Positions 32,307-41,091 of a stretch of DNA of 64,000 bases are shown here, in pieces. This DNA is from Kribbella flavida DSM 17836 (GTDB lineage: Bacteria > Actinomycetota > Actinomycetes > Propionibacteriales > Kribbellaceae): the NCBI RefSeq assembly GCF_000024345.1, contig NC_013729.1, forward strand, positions 1,364,001 through 1,428,000. Reading direction: 5' to 3'. Each line of letters starts with the position of its first letter. Position 1 is the first letter of the stretch. A model generated the notes under the pieces. It made no database searches and was not told where the DNA came from. It worked only from the letters and a program-made list of their open reading frames with translations. The translations under genes and the position numbers were made by a program.

Positions 32307-35078
32307 ATGACTGACGACGAGCTGGTCGGGCGCACCGGACTGGTCGAGCGTGCGCGGACACGGCTCGAGACCAGCGGCAGCGTGCTGCTCTACGGCCCGA
32401 CGGGGATCGGCAAGTCCGCCCTCGCCCGGGCGCTCGTCGCCGACCGGACCCGCGCGGGCTGGCGGGTGCTCAGTGCCGCGCCGTCCCAGAGCGAGGCCGG
32501 ACTCCCGTACGTCACGCTGCTCGACCTGCTGTCGAACCAGCTCGAGCTGGCCTGGCAGGTCCTGCCGGACCACCTGCGCCAGCCGCTGGAGGTCGCGCTG
32601 CTCAAGGCGAGCGCGCCGGACACCGTGCGGGACGAGCTGGCCGTGCGCCTCGCCGTACTGCACGTACTGCGGCGCCTGGCGGCGTCCGGGCCGGTGCTGC
32701 TCGTCGTGGACGACATCCAGTGGGTCGACCCGTCCAGCCTCGAGGTGCTGACCTTCTGCGCGCGCCGCCTGACCGACGGCGTGCACATGCTCGCCACCGA
32801 GCAGGTGGCCGACGGCGACCTCCCGGTGATGGCCGAGGCGTGCCCGGAGCCCGTGCTGCAGCTGGAGGTGCCTCCGCTCGCCGAGCCCGACGTACTGGCC
32901 CTGCTGCGGAACCGGCTCTCCAGTCCGCTGCCGGTGCGGACCGCGCGCCGCATCCACACCGCGAGCGGAGGCAGCCCGTTCATGGCGCTGGAGCTCGGGC
33001 GCGCGGTGCTGCGGCACCCGCAGGGCGTCTCGCCGAACGATCCACTGCCCGTGTCGAGCCGGTTGAAGACGCTGCTCGGCGACCGTCTCGCCGACCTCGG
33101 TCCGGCGACCCACGAACTGCTGCTGCACGCCTCCGCCTCGCCGCGGCCGACGACCGCGCAGCTGGCGCAGTCCCTCGGCCGGCCGATCGAGGCGGAGCTG
33201 GCCGAGGCGGAGGGGCTCGGTCTGATCGACGTCTCCTCCGACCGGCTGCGGTTCAGCCACCCGCTGCTGCGCGAGTTCGTGTACGCCGAGGCGACGTCGG
33301 CCGCACGCCGGCAGGCGCACGCCCGGCTGGCCGCGGTGGTCGAGGAGCCGGTCGAGAAGGCCACTCACCGGGCCCTGGCCACCCAGGAGGCGGACGCGGA
33401 CCTCGCGGCGGCACTGGAGGACGCCGCCGCCACCGCGGGAGCCCGGGGTGCGCTGGGAGCCGCCGCGACGCTGTGGCGGCTCGCCGCCGAGCGGACTCCG
33501 GCCGCCGAGCCGGACGACCGCGCCCGGCGGCTGACCCGGGCGGCCGACGACGCGGCGGCGGCCGGTCACCTGGTCGAGTCGGCGGAGATGGCGCGACAAG
33601 CCGTCCAGTGCGCCACCCGGCCGGACGTGAAGGTGCCGGCGCTGCTGCTGCTCGTCGACGCCGCCTGGCCCGAGCGGGAGCAGCGGATCGAGCTGCTGGC
33701 GGAGGCGTTCGAGGCCGCCGCGGGCGACGACCGGCTGGAGGCGCAGGTTCGGATCGTGCGCAGCCACAGCGCGTACTTCGACCGCCGGCTCGACGACGCC
33801 CGCGAGGACGCCCGGGTGGCCGAGCAGCTCGCCCGCCGGTGCGGTGACACCGAGGCCCTGGTCGACGCCCTGAGCGCGGCCCACCCGGTCGAGATCGCGG
33901 TCGGCGGCGGCCAGGCCTCGGACCGGCTGCTCGGCCAGGCCGGCGAGCTCGCGCTCGGCCTGCCGCTGACCAAGACCGTGGTGCACGCCCGGCAGATGGC
34001 CGCGATGCGGGAGCTGTTCCGCGGCAACACCGCCGCGGCGATCGAGGGCATCGGCCCGCTGGTCGAGGAGGTCCGCGACGGCGGGGCGGTGCGCTGGCTG
34101 GCCGGCATCCTGATCTCCGCGACCGCGATCTACGAACGCAGCGGGCACGGCGCCGAGGCGCTGGCCGCCGGGCACGAGTGCCTGCAGCTGATGCAGGACC
34201 TGGGCGACGAGCCTGAGGTCGGCCTGGTGATCGCGGCCCGCGCCGAGTGGGCCGGCGGCACCGCGACGACGGCGCGGGAGCTGGCCGAGGCGGCGCTGGA
34301 GGCCGTGCGGGTGATCGGCAACGACGAGTGGACCGGTCCGGCCCTGGCCAGCGTCGGGCTGGTCGGCGTCCTGACCGGGGACCCGCAGCGCGCGGTCGAG
34401 GCGTTCGACGCGATCGCCGACTCGGGCGAGGCCGCGATGCCGTACGACCCGGCCGTCATCCCCTGGCACGCCGACTACGCCGAGGCGCTGGTCGCCTGCG
34501 GGCGGCTGGACGACGCGGCGGCGCTGCTCGCCGACATCCGCGAGCGGGCCGAGACGCTGGACCGTGAGGTGGTCCGGGTCGGCCTGGCCCGTTCGGAGGC
34601 GCTGCTGATCGCCAAGCGCGGCGACCCGGCCGCGGCGCTCGACCTGCTGGAGAAGACGCTGGCCGGGGTCGGCGACCGGGTGTACCCGCTAGACCTCGCG
34701 CGCTGCGAGCTGACCCGCGGCCGGGTGGCCCGGCAGGCCCGTCGCCGCTCGGTCGCCCGGTCGGCGTTCCTGGACGCGATCGAGCAGTTCGAGGCGTACG
34801 GCGCGCCGGCCTGGCGGGAGGTCGCGGAGACCGAGCTCGCCCGGCTCGACGTCCCGAGCCGCAGTCGGCAGCCGTCGGAGCTGACCGACAACGAGCTGCA
34901 GATCGTCGCGATGGTGCGCGACGGGTCCACCAACCGGGAGATCGCGGCCGCGCTCTACCTGAGCGTGAAGGCCGTCGAGTCGCAGCTGACCCGGCTCTAC
35001 CGCCGGTTCGGCGTCGCCAACCGCACCCAGCTGCTGCGCACGGTGGACCGCGGGGGAACCGACCTCGCGCAGAGGTAA
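32307..35078 (+). CDS. large ATP-binding LuxR (LAL) family regulator
   Basis: A 923-residue LAL-type activator: AAA/NACHT-like ATPase with Walker A GPTGIGKS (30-37) and Walker B LLVVDDIQWVDPSS (about 131-144), a long central helical TPR-like region rich in Ala/Leu/Glu, and a C-terminal LuxR HTH (last 65 residues; LTDNELQIVAMVRDGSTNRE and ALYLSVKAVESQLTRLYRRF). Such proteins activate catabolic or secondary-metabolism genes in response to ligand. No biosynthetic cluster is adjacent, so the regulon is unknown. ATG 32307 is the first Met beside the conserved LVGRTGLVERAR segment; GGGAG lies 13 nt upstream, a rather long spacing. Confidence 0.88.
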   Translation: MTDDELVGRTGLVERARTRLETSGSVLLYGPTGIGKSALARALVADRTRAGWRVLSAAPSQSEAGLPYVTLLDLLSNQLELAWQVLPDHLRQPLEVALLKASAPDTVRDELAVRLAVLHVLRRLAASGPVLLVVDDIQWVDPSSLEVLTFCARRLTDGVHMLATEQVADGDLPVMAEACPEPVLQLEVPPLAEPDVLALLRNRLSSPLPVRTARRIHTASGGSPFMALELGRAVLRHPQGVSPNDPLPVSSRLKTLLGDRLADLGPATHELLLHASASPRPTTAQLAQSLGRPIEAELAEAEGLGLIDVSSDRLRFSHPLLREFVYAEATSAARRQAHARLAAVVEEPVEKATHRALATQEADADLAAALEDAAATAGARGALGAAATLWRLAAERTPAAEPDDRARRLTRAADDAAAAGHLVESAEMARQAVQCATRPDVKVPALLLLVDAAWPEREQRIELLAEAFEAAAGDDRLEAQVRIVRSHSAYFDRRLDDAREDARVAEQLARRCGDTEALVDALSAAHPVEIAVGGGQASDRLLGQAGELALGLPLTKTVVHARQMAAMRELFRGNTAAAIEGIGPLVEEVRDGGAVRWLAGILISATAIYERSGHGAEALAAGHECLQLMQDLGDEPEVGLVIAARAEWAGGTATTARELAEAALEAVRVIGNDEWTGPALASVGLVGVLTGDPQRAVEAFDAIADSGEAAMPYDPAVIPWHADYAEALVACGRLDDAAALLADIRERAETLDREVVRVGLARSEALLIAKRGDPAAALDLLEKTLAGVGDRVYPLDLARCELTRGRVARQARRRSVARSAFLDAIEQFEAYGAPAWREVAETELARLDVPSRSRQPSELTDNELQIVAMVRDGSTNREIAAALYLSVKAVESQLTRLYRRFGVANRTQLLRTVDRGGTDLAQR

Positions 35079-35264
35079 ACCCTTGTGGTGACCCGCCGGT
35101 AGCCGAGCACCCCTTGCCGTCGGCCGGTCACCGGGAGAAATCTCGGCCTCACGTAGTGAGCCAAGGCGTGTCCTGCTGTCCCGCGGGCCACGCCTGCCCC
35201 TCGGTGGGGCGGCCGAGTGAGGCGCGGCCGCCCCCTACGTTTCCGCACCTGGGACACTGGCCGG

Positions 35265-35507
35265 GTGAAACTCGAACGCAAGCATGCCCTGGTGCTGATC
35301 GCGATCGCGGTCTGGAACGTCGTCACCTACGTGACCTTCATCAAGAACCTGGCCGCCACCGAGAACCGCCCGACCGGGTACTACGTCGCGCACACCGTGC
35401 TGATCGTGGTCAACCTCGGCATCGCCGGCCTGCTCGGGACCTGGGGAGTCCGTGCGCTCAAGGCGAGCCGCGACGTACGTCGTACGGACGCGGATCTGAC
35501 GGTCTGA
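35265..35507 (+). CDS. SCO4848-like small membrane protein
   Basis: An 80-residue protein with two predicted membrane helices (HALVLIAIAVWNVVTYVTFI and VLIVVNLGIAGLLGTWGV), resembling the SCO4848 family that lies near dacC and sdh in streptomycetes. Function unknown. GTG 35265 lies 6 nt after GACACT (35253-35258), suggesting a leaderless mRNA. It is convergent with the AraC gene with 1 bp between the stops. Confidence 0.7.
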   Translation: MKLERKHALVLIAIAVWNVVTYVTFIKNLAATENRPTGYYVAHTVLIVVNLGIAGLLGTWGVRALKASRDVRRTDADLTV

Positions 35508-35508
35508 G

Positions 35509-36300
35509 TCAGGACCGGGCGAAGCGGCTCGGGGTGACGCCGAGCATCCTGCGGAAGTGCCGGGTCAGGTGCGACTGGTCGTAGAAGCCGGCCAGCGTGG
35601 CGACCTCGGCCGCCGGCCGGCCCGCCAGTAGCTGACGGCGAGCCAGGTCGACCCGGCGTCCGGTCAGGTACCGGTGCGGCGGGATGCCGTACTCCCGGCT
35701 GAACGCTCTGACCAGGTACGCCGGGTCCGCGTGCACCAGCTTCGACGCCTCGTCGAGCGTGATCCCGCCGGGCAGATGCGCGTCGAGCACCTCCCGCAGC
35801 CGCCCGGCGACTCCCGCGTCCCGATGCGCGGCCGGCCGGACCACCTGCCGCCGCAGGTGCTGCCGTAGCCGCTGCTCGATCAGCGTGAGCCGGCTCTCCG
35901 CCTCCAGCGGTTCCCGCCCGTCCGCCAGTACTCCGTGCAGTTGCTCGATGCGCCGCCGGAGTACCGGGTCGAGCAGTTCGGGCTGGTCGACCGCCGCGCC
36001 GATCAGGTCTGCTCCGAGCCGGTCGGGCTCCAGGTAGAGCACCCGCTTGCGGAAGCCCTCCGGCCGGACCGAGCGGCCGTCGTGCGGCACGTTGGGCGGC
36101 AGCAGGGAGACCTGCGCCCGGGTCAGGCCGTGCTCGCGGTGGTCCAGGTCGTAGCGGACCACGCCCTCGTCGACGAGCAGGATCGTCCAGGCGTCGTGAG
36201 TGTGGCTCGGGTAGGCGTGGGACGGGAAGTAGGCGTGCAGGACCTCGACGACCCCGTCCAGCCCTGGCTGCCAGGCCCGGACCTGTGCACTTCCGCTCAC
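35509..36300 (-). CDS. AraC-family transcriptional regulator
   Basis: A 263-residue regulator: N-terminal cupin-like sensor domain (about 1-100, with FPSHAYPSHTHDAWTILLVD) and two C-terminal AraC HTH motifs (about 165-260; LHADPAYLVRAFSREYGIPP-like and LAGFYDQSHLTRHFRRMLG). It is divergent from an M55 peptidase gene across only 23 bp, so it probably controls itself and the peptidase. GTG 36300 is 7 nt after TATGTT on the minus strand (36308-36313), predicting a leaderless mRNA. Effector unknown, perhaps a peptide or D-amino acid. Confidence 0.9.
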   Translation of the reverse strand: MSGSAQVRAWQPGLDGVVEVLHAYFPSHAYPSHTHDAWTILLVDEGVVRYDLDHREHGLTRAQVSLLPPNVPHDGRSVRPEGFRKRVLYLEPDRLGADLIGAAVDQPELLDPVLRRRIEQLHGVLADGREPLEAESRLTLIEQRLRQHLRRQVVRPAAHRDAGVAGRLREVLDAHLPGGITLDEASKLVHADPAYLVRAFSREYGIPPHRYLTGRRVDLARRQLLAGRPAAEVATLAGFYDQSHLTRHFRRMLGVTPSRFARS

Positions 36301-36323
36301 TGTTCAGAACATACGCTGCTGCG
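36301..36323. promoter_or_regulatory. 23-bp divergent region with two overlapping leaderless promoters
   Basis: TATGTT on the minus strand (36308-36313) is 7 nt before the AraC GTG. TACGCT on the plus strand (36312-36317) is 6 nt before the M55 ATG. The two -10 hexamers share 2 bp, so both promoters cannot be melted at the same time. TGTTC-A-GAACA (36301-36311) is a perfect palindrome next to the AraC start. Confidence 0.6.
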
Positions 36324-37205
36324 ATGAAGGTTTACATCAGCGCGGACATGGAGGGCGTCACCGGCCTGGTCGACGCCGAGGACGTGCAGCCGCCCGGCCG
36401 GGACTACGAGCGGGGCCGGGTGATGATGACCGAGGACGTGAACGCGGCCGTGCGCGGCGCCTACGCGGCCGGCGCCGCCGCCGTCCTGGTGAACGACGCG
36501 CACGGCCCGATGCGCAACCTGCTGCCGGACCTGCTCGACCCGCGCGCCGTGCTGATCAAGGGCCGCCCGAAGCCGCTAGGAATGATCGAGGGCCTGACCA
36601 GCGAGTACGACGCCGCGCTGTGCGTCGGCTTCCACTCCCGGGCCGGGGTGCTCGGTGTGCTCAGCCACAGCTTCATGGGCCACGAGATCGAGGACATCTG
36701 GCTGGACGACCGGGTGACGGGCGAGATCGGCATGCTGCACGCGGCCGCCGGCGCGCTCGGCGTCCCGGTCGCGGCGCTGACCGGCGACGACGCGGCCTGC
36801 GCGGAGATGACCGGGTGGGATCCGGCGGTCGCCACCGTGCCGGTGAAGTACGCCAAGGACCGGTTCGCCGCCCAGCTCGTCCCGGTCGCCGAGGCGCGGG
36901 CCGCCATCGAGCAGACCGTGCGGTCCTCCCTGCGCAGCCTTCGGGCAGCCGGCTCGGAGCGCGAATCGGCACCGGCTGCCGACCAGGAGGTTGGGCCTGG
37001 GGCCGCCGGGTTGCCGGCGACCCGCCGGCTGACCGTGCGCTGGCAGTCCGCGTCCGTCGCCTCCCACTTGATCGCTGTGCCCGGCGTCGAGCGGACCGAC
37101 GACCGCACCGTCACCGTGTCGGGCGACATGGTCACCCTCTACCGCCTGTTCAACCTGTTCCTGCGGGTCGCCACCGCCGTCACCAGCAACCCGCCGTACT
37201 GCTGA
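36324..37205 (+). CDS. M55 D-aminopeptidase (DppA-like)
   Basis: A 293-residue zinc peptidase of family M55, whose model DppA removes D-amino acids from peptides. Expected metal ligands are visible: Asp8 and Glu10 (ISADMEGV), His60 (NDAHGPMRN) and His104 (GFHSR), with SHSFMGHEIEDIW further on. The middle-to-late part has a less conserved insert (ERESAPAADQEVGPGAAGLP). It is divergent from the AraC gene and predicted leaderless. A role in recycling peptidoglycan-derived D-Ala peptides is plausible but not shown. Confidence 0.9.
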   Translation: MKVYISADMEGVTGLVDAEDVQPPGRDYERGRVMMTEDVNAAVRGAYAAGAAAVLVNDAHGPMRNLLPDLLDPRAVLIKGRPKPLGMIEGLTSEYDAALCVGFHSRAGVLGVLSHSFMGHEIEDIWLDDRVTGEIGMLHAAAGALGVPVAALTGDDAACAEMTGWDPAVATVPVKYAKDRFAAQLVPVAEARAAIEQTVRSSLRSLRAAGSERESAPAADQEVGPGAAGLPATRRLTVRWQSASVASHLIAVPGVERTDDRTVTVSGDMVTLYRLFNLFLRVATAVTSNPPYC

Positions 37206-37264
37206 GCCCAGCTGGTCAGAAACGTACAAGCTCCACCAGCCGCCGCACCGGCAGAGTTGGGCTT

Positions 37265-37690
37265 GTGGACGACGAACAGATCAGATTCGACACCAAGCTC
37301 GCCGTACTGCTGCGGGACGACCTGGCCACCTGGCAACGCCTCAACGTGACCGCCTTCCTGGTCTCCGGCCTGGCCGCCACCATCCCGGAGCTCACCGGCC
37401 TCCCGTACGAAGATGCCGACGGCACCCAGTACCTGCCGATGTTCCGCCAGCCCGTGCTGGTTTTCGAGGGCTCGAAGGAGCTGATGGCCGTCGCGCACTC
37501 CCGGGCCCTCGGCCGTCGGCTGCCGCACTCGATCTTCACCGCCGACCTGTTTGCCACCGGCAACGACCGCGACAACCGCGCCGCCGTGAAAGCCGTCGCC
37601 CAGTCCGAGCTCGACCTCGTCGGCCTGGCCCTGCACGGCCCCAAGAACGCCGTCGACAAAACCCTCAAGGGCACCCACATGCACCCGTGA
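37265..37690 (+). CDS. DUF2000 family protein
   Basis: A 141-residue cytoplasmic protein of the DUF2000 family (peptidyl-tRNA-hydrolase-like fold): KLAVLLRDDLATWQRLNVTAFLVSG, LPMFRQPVLVFEG and the late DLVGLALHGPKNAVDKTLKG. Function unknown. GTG 37265 is chosen from the family N-terminus VDDEQIRFDTKLAV and a CAGAGT hexamer 7 nt upstream (37252-37257). A perfect 14-bp-stem terminator follows. Confidence 0.8.
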   Translation: MDDEQIRFDTKLAVLLRDDLATWQRLNVTAFLVSGLAATIPELTGLPYEDADGTQYLPMFRQPVLVFEGSKELMAVAHSRALGRRLPHSIFTADLFATGNDRDNRAAVKAVAQSELDLVGLALHGPKNAVDKTLKGTHMHP

Positions 37691-37770
37691 GCCGCCGTCA
37701 GCGCGGCTCGAACTCCTGCCACCGCCGGCCCCGGTCGACGCTGGTCGCGAACACCTCGGGAACGCACAAC

Positions 37771-37804
37771 GACGGCCCCCGCGAGCAGTGTCGCGGGGGC
37801 CGTC
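37771..37804. terminator. 14-bp-stem bidirectional terminator
   Basis: GACGGCCCCCGCGA (37771-37784) pairs perfectly with TCGCGGGGGCCGTC (37791-37804) around a 6-nt loop, between the convergent DUF2000 and small membrane protein genes. Confidence 0.8.
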
Positions 37805-37815
37805 AGGGTCAGGGC

Positions 37816-38028
37816 TTACAGCAGGTTCGCGAGCGTGAAGGCGGTGGCCGACAGCGTCAGCGCGACAGCGGCGGTGACGACCTCGGCGCGGGAGCGGTGG
37901 GTGAGGCGGAGCCAGTGGAGGCGGGGGCGGTCCACGAGGGCGTACAGCGCGGCGCGCGGGGCGGGCGGCCGGTCGGCGGCGAGCTGCGGGGCTTCGAGAG
38001 TGCTGAGCACGGGAAATGCCTTTCCCAT
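37816..38028 (-). CDS. small single-pass membrane protein, hypothetical
   Basis: A 70-residue ORF with an N-terminal hydrophilic part (MGKAFPVLSTLEAPQLAADR), a basic segment (HWLRLTHRSR) and one C-terminal hydrophobic helix (VVTAAVALTLSATAFTLANLL). I do not recognise the family. It lies between two strong terminators, one ending 12 bp from its stop and one (the sdh terminator) upstream, which supports an independent unit. The start is not certain: no ribosome site is visible, and GTG 38031 is in frame. Confidence 0.45.
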   Translation of the reverse strand: MGKAFPVLSTLEAPQLAADRPPAPRAALYALVDRPRLHWLRLTHRSRAEVVTAAVALTLSATAFTLANLL

Positions 38029-38109
38029 CACGTTGCTGTGGGCGACATGTCTGTACCCGACAGGACATGGTTGCCACTTCGGGCCACCGCCAAACCTCGG
38101 AGAACAAAA

Positions 38110-38142
38110 CGCCCCAGAACCCACTTCTGGGGTTCTGGGGCG
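38110..38142 (-). terminator. intrinsic terminator of the sdh operon
   Basis: CGCCCCAGAACCC (38110-38122) pairs with GGGTTCTGGGGCG (38130-38142), a 13-bp stem with a 7-nt loop. On the minus strand it is followed by TTTTGTTCT, a true U-rich tract. It starts 16 nt after the sdhB stop. Confidence 0.9.
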
Positions 38143-38157
38143 CCGAGCGCGGGACGG

Positions 38158-38862
38158 TCAGACCCGGCGGAAGATCAGCGCGCGCTTGACCTCCTGGATG
38201 GCCTTGGTGACCTCGATGCCGCGGGGGCAGGCGTCGGTGCAGTTGAAGGTGGTGCGGCAGCGCCAGACACCTTCGGAGTCGTTCAGGATCTCCAGCCGCT
38301 GCTCGGTGCCCTCGTCGCGGCTGTCGAAGATGAACCGGTGCGCGCCGACGATCGCCTGCGGGCCGAAGTACTGGCCGTCGGACCAGAAGACCGGGCAGGA
38401 CGTCGTGCAGGCGGCGCACAGGATGCACTTGGTGGTGTCGTCGAAGCGCTCCCGGTCGGCCTGGGACTGGATCCGCTCCCGGCTCGGCTCGTGGCCGTCG
38501 GTGACCAGGAACGGCATCACCGAGCGGTACGCGTCGAAGAACGGCTCCATGTCGACGACCAGGTCCTTGAGCACCGGCAGGCCCTTGATCGGCTCGACGG
38601 TGATCTCGCGGTCCGGGTTCAGGTCCTTGATCAGCGTCTTGCAGGCCAGCCGGTTGCGGCCGTTGATCCGCATCGCGTCGGAGCCGCAGACCCCGTGCGC
38701 GCAGGACCGGCGGAAGGTGAGCGTGCCGTCCTGCTCCCACTTGATCTTGTGCAGCGCGTCCAGCACCCGGTCCGTCGGCTGCAGGGTCACCGCGTAGGTG
38801 ACCCACTCGGAGTCCTCGGTGACCTCCGGGTTGTACCGGAGGATCTTGACCTTGACATCCAT
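38158..38862 (-). CDS. sdhB: succinate dehydrogenase iron-sulfur subunit
   Basis: A 234-residue electron-transfer subunit of respiratory complex II. Cysteine clusters for the three centres are present: SCAHGVCGSDAMRINGRNRLAC for [2Fe-2S] split over residues about 53-74, CILCAACTTSCP for [4Fe-4S], and CTDACPRGIEV completing [3Fe-4S]/[4Fe-4S]. It passes electrons from SdhA flavin to quinone at the SdhCD membrane anchor. Its ATG overlaps the sdhA stop (TGATG), so the two are coupled. It is the last gene of sdhCDAB and is followed by an intrinsic terminator. Confidence 0.97.
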   Translation of the reverse strand: MDVKVKILRYNPEVTEDSEWVTYAVTLQPTDRVLDALHKIKWEQDGTLTFRRSCAHGVCGSDAMRINGRNRLACKTLIKDLNPDREITVEPIKGLPVLKDLVVDMEPFFDAYRSVMPFLVTDGHEPSRERIQSQADRERFDDTTKCILCAACTTSCPVFWSDGQYFGPQAIVGAHRFIFDSRDEGTEQRLEILNDSEGVWRCRTTFNCTDACPRGIEVTKAIQEVKRALIFRRV

Positions 38863-40604
38863 CAGTACTTGCGCTCCATCGGCTTGTAACGGGTCTGGAC
38901 CACCGGCTTGTAGTCCAGCCTGATGCTGGTGTTGCCATCGGCATCGACCTCGCGGTACGCCATCGTGTGCCGCATGAAGTTCACGTCGTCGCGCTTGTCG
39001 TAGTCCTCGCGGAAGTGCCCGCCGCGGGACTCCTTGCGCTCCAGCGCGGAGACCACCAGCACCTCGGCCAGGTCGATCAGGAAGCCCAGCTCGACGGCCT
39101 CCAGCAGGTCGGTGTTGAACCGCTTGCCCTTGTCCTGGACCGCGACCCGGGCGAACCGCTCCTTCAGCGACTCGATGTCGACCAGCGCCTGCTTGAGCGA
39201 GCCCTCGGTCCGGTACACCTGCGCGTTCAGGTCCATCGTGGCCTGCAGGTCGGCCCGGATCGCCGCCACCCGCTCGTCGCCGGTGGCGTTGCGCAGCCCC
39301 TCGACCAGCTCGACGACGAACTGCTCCGGGTGCTCCGGCAGCTCCTCGAAACCGGCCGTCTCGGCGTACTCCGCGGCCGCGATGCCGGCCCGGCGGCCGA
39401 ACACGTTGATGTCGAGCAGCGAGTTCGTGCCCAGCCGGTTGGCGCCGTGCACGGACACGCAGGCGACCTCACCGGCGGCGTACAGGCCGGGAATGACGTC
39501 CTCGTTGTTGGCCAGTGCCTCGCCCTTGATGTTGGTCGGGATGCCACCCATCGCGTAGTGCGCGGTCGGGAAGACCGGGATCTGCTCGGTGTACGGCTCG
39601 ACGCCGAGGTAGGTCCGGGCGAACTCGGTGATGTCCGGCAGCTTCGCGTCGATGTGCGCGGGCTCGAGGTGGGTCAGGTCGAGCATCACGTACGCGCCGT
39701 CCGGGCCGCAGCCGCGGCCTTCGCGGACCTCGTTCGCCATCGCCCGGGCGACCATGTCCCGCGGCGCCAGGTCCTTCACGGTCGGGGCGTAACGCTCCAT
39801 GAACCGCTCGTTGTCCTTGTTGCGCAGGATGCCGCCCTCACCGCGGGCCGCCTCCGACAGCAGTACGCCGAGCCCGGCCAGGCCGGTCGGGTGGAACTGG
39901 AAGAACTCCATGTCCTCCAGCGGCAGGCCCTTGCGCCAGACGATGCCCATGCCGTCGCCGGTCAGGGTGTGCGCGTTCGAGGTGGTCCGGAAGACCTTGC
40001 CGAAGCCGCCGGAGGCGAACACCACCGACTTGGCCGAGAAGATGTGCAGCTCGCCGGTGGCCAGCTCGTAGGCGACCACACCGGTCGCCTTGCCGGCCAC
40101 CATCAGCAGGTCGAGCACGTAGAACTCGTTGAAGAACTCGACGTTCTGCTTGATGCACTGCTGGTACAGCGTCTGCAGGATCATGTGGCCGGTCCGGTCC
40201 GCGGCGAAGCAGGACCGGCGCACGACGGCCTCGCCGTGGTTGCGGGTGTGGCCGCCGAAGAAGCGCTGGTCGATCTTGCCCTCGGCCGTCCGGTTGAACG
40301 GCAGGCCCATCTTCTCCAGGTCGAGCACCGCGTCGACGGCCTCGCGGCACATCACCTCGGCCGCGTCCTGGTCGACCAGGAAGTCACCACCCTTGACGGT
40401 GTCGAAGGTGTGCCACTCCCAGTTGTCCTCCTCGACGTTGGCCAGCGCGGCGCACATGCCGCCCTGGGCCGCGCCGGTGTGGGACCGGGTCGGGTAGAGC
40501 TTGGTCAGCACCGCGGTCCGGGTCCGCTTGCTGGACTCCAGGGCGGCGCGCATCCCCGCGCCCCCCGCACCGACGATGACGACGTCGTACTGATGCCGCT
40601 GCAT
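38862..40604 (-). CDS. sdhA: succinate dehydrogenase flavoprotein subunit
   Basis: The 580-residue catalytic subunit of complex II, oxidising succinate to fumarate. GAGGAGMRAALE (about 13-24) binds FAD, RSHTGAAQGG includes the flavin-linked His, FHPTGLAGLG and REGRGCGPDG lie in the active-site region, and HGANRLGTNSLLD closes the FAD domain. The C-terminus ends in KPMERKY, as is common for actinobacterial SdhA. It sits in the order sdhC-sdhD-sdhA-sdhB. Confidence 0.97.
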   Translation of the reverse strand: MQRHQYDVVIVGAGGAGMRAALESSKRTRTAVLTKLYPTRSHTGAAQGGMCAALANVEEDNWEWHTFDTVKGGDFLVDQDAAEVMCREAVDAVLDLEKMGLPFNRTAEGKIDQRFFGGHTRNHGEAVVRRSCFAADRTGHMILQTLYQQCIKQNVEFFNEFYVLDLLMVAGKATGVVAYELATGELHIFSAKSVVFASGGFGKVFRTTSNAHTLTGDGMGIVWRKGLPLEDMEFFQFHPTGLAGLGVLLSEAARGEGGILRNKDNERFMERYAPTVKDLAPRDMVARAMANEVREGRGCGPDGAYVMLDLTHLEPAHIDAKLPDITEFARTYLGVEPYTEQIPVFPTAHYAMGGIPTNIKGEALANNEDVIPGLYAAGEVACVSVHGANRLGTNSLLDINVFGRRAGIAAAEYAETAGFEELPEHPEQFVVELVEGLRNATGDERVAAIRADLQATMDLNAQVYRTEGSLKQALVDIESLKERFARVAVQDKGKRFNTDLLEAVELGFLIDLAEVLVVSALERKESRGGHFREDYDKRDDVNFMRHTMAYREVDADGNTSIRLDYKPVVQTRYKPMERKY

Positions 40605-40623
40605 GACAGGCCTCTCTGAAAAA

Positions 40624-41085
40624 TTACTGGCAGACCGACAGCGTGGAGTGGGGATCCAGGCAGGGGTCGAAGGTGAAGATGACCAGGGTGCCGAGCACCA
40701 CCACCACGATCGAGGCGGTGACCAGCAGGGACTTCAGCCAGAACCGGGTCTGGTCCTTCTCCGCGTAGTCGTTGATGATCGTGCGCAGGCCGTTGGTGCC
40801 GTGCAGCATCGCCAGCCACAGCATCAGCAGGTCCCAGACCTGCCACAGCGGGTTGGCCCACTTGCCGGCCACGAAGCCGAAGTCGAGCGCGTTGATGCCG
40901 TCGCCGACCATCAGGTTGACGAACAGGTGGCCGAGCACCAGCACCACCAGCGCCAGCCCGGACAGCCGCATGAACAGCCAGCCGTACAGCTCGAAGTTGG
41001 TCTGTCCGGAGCGGTTCCGGCCCCCGCCCTTGAGCGAGCGAGCCCGGCTGGAGGAACGCGGCTGAGCGATCTCAGGAGTGCTCAT
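40624..41085 (-). CDS. sdhD: succinate dehydrogenase membrane anchor subunit
   Basis: A 153-residue membrane anchor with three helices (about 40-62, 83-100 and 122-143) after a basic, Ser/Arg-rich N-terminal segment of about 30 residues. FMRLSGLALVVLVLGHLFVN holds a His expected to ligate haem b. It is encoded 6 bp after sdhC and 19 bp before sdhA. The short C-terminal tail has two cysteines (FDPCLDPHSTLSVCQ), an uncommon detail. Confidence 0.92.
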   Translation of the reverse strand: MSTPEIAQPRSSSRARSLKGGGRNRSGQTNFELYGWLFMRLSGLALVVLVLGHLFVNLMVGDGINALDFGFVAGKWANPLWQVWDLLMLWLAMLHGTNGLRTIINDYAEKDQTRFWLKSLLVTASIVVVVLGTLVIFTFDPCLDPHSTLSVCQ

Positions 41086-41091
41086 GTCAGG

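Noticed and set aside
32307..35078. LAL regulator as sign of an antibiotic gene cluster
   Set aside because: No PKS, NRPS or tailoring genes are present around it; the neighbours are catabolic or housekeeping.
35091..35160. Fifth copy of the palindromic element after the LAL gene
   Set aside because: GGTGACC/GGTCACC and CTTGTGG recall the family, but arm sequence and geometry do not match; an ordinary terminator hairpin is more likely.
38967..40619. Long open frame of 550 codons opposite sdhA
   Set aside because: It is the antisense shadow of sdhA, caused by high GC at third positions; its translation has no domain and is rich in Arg/Gly/Val.
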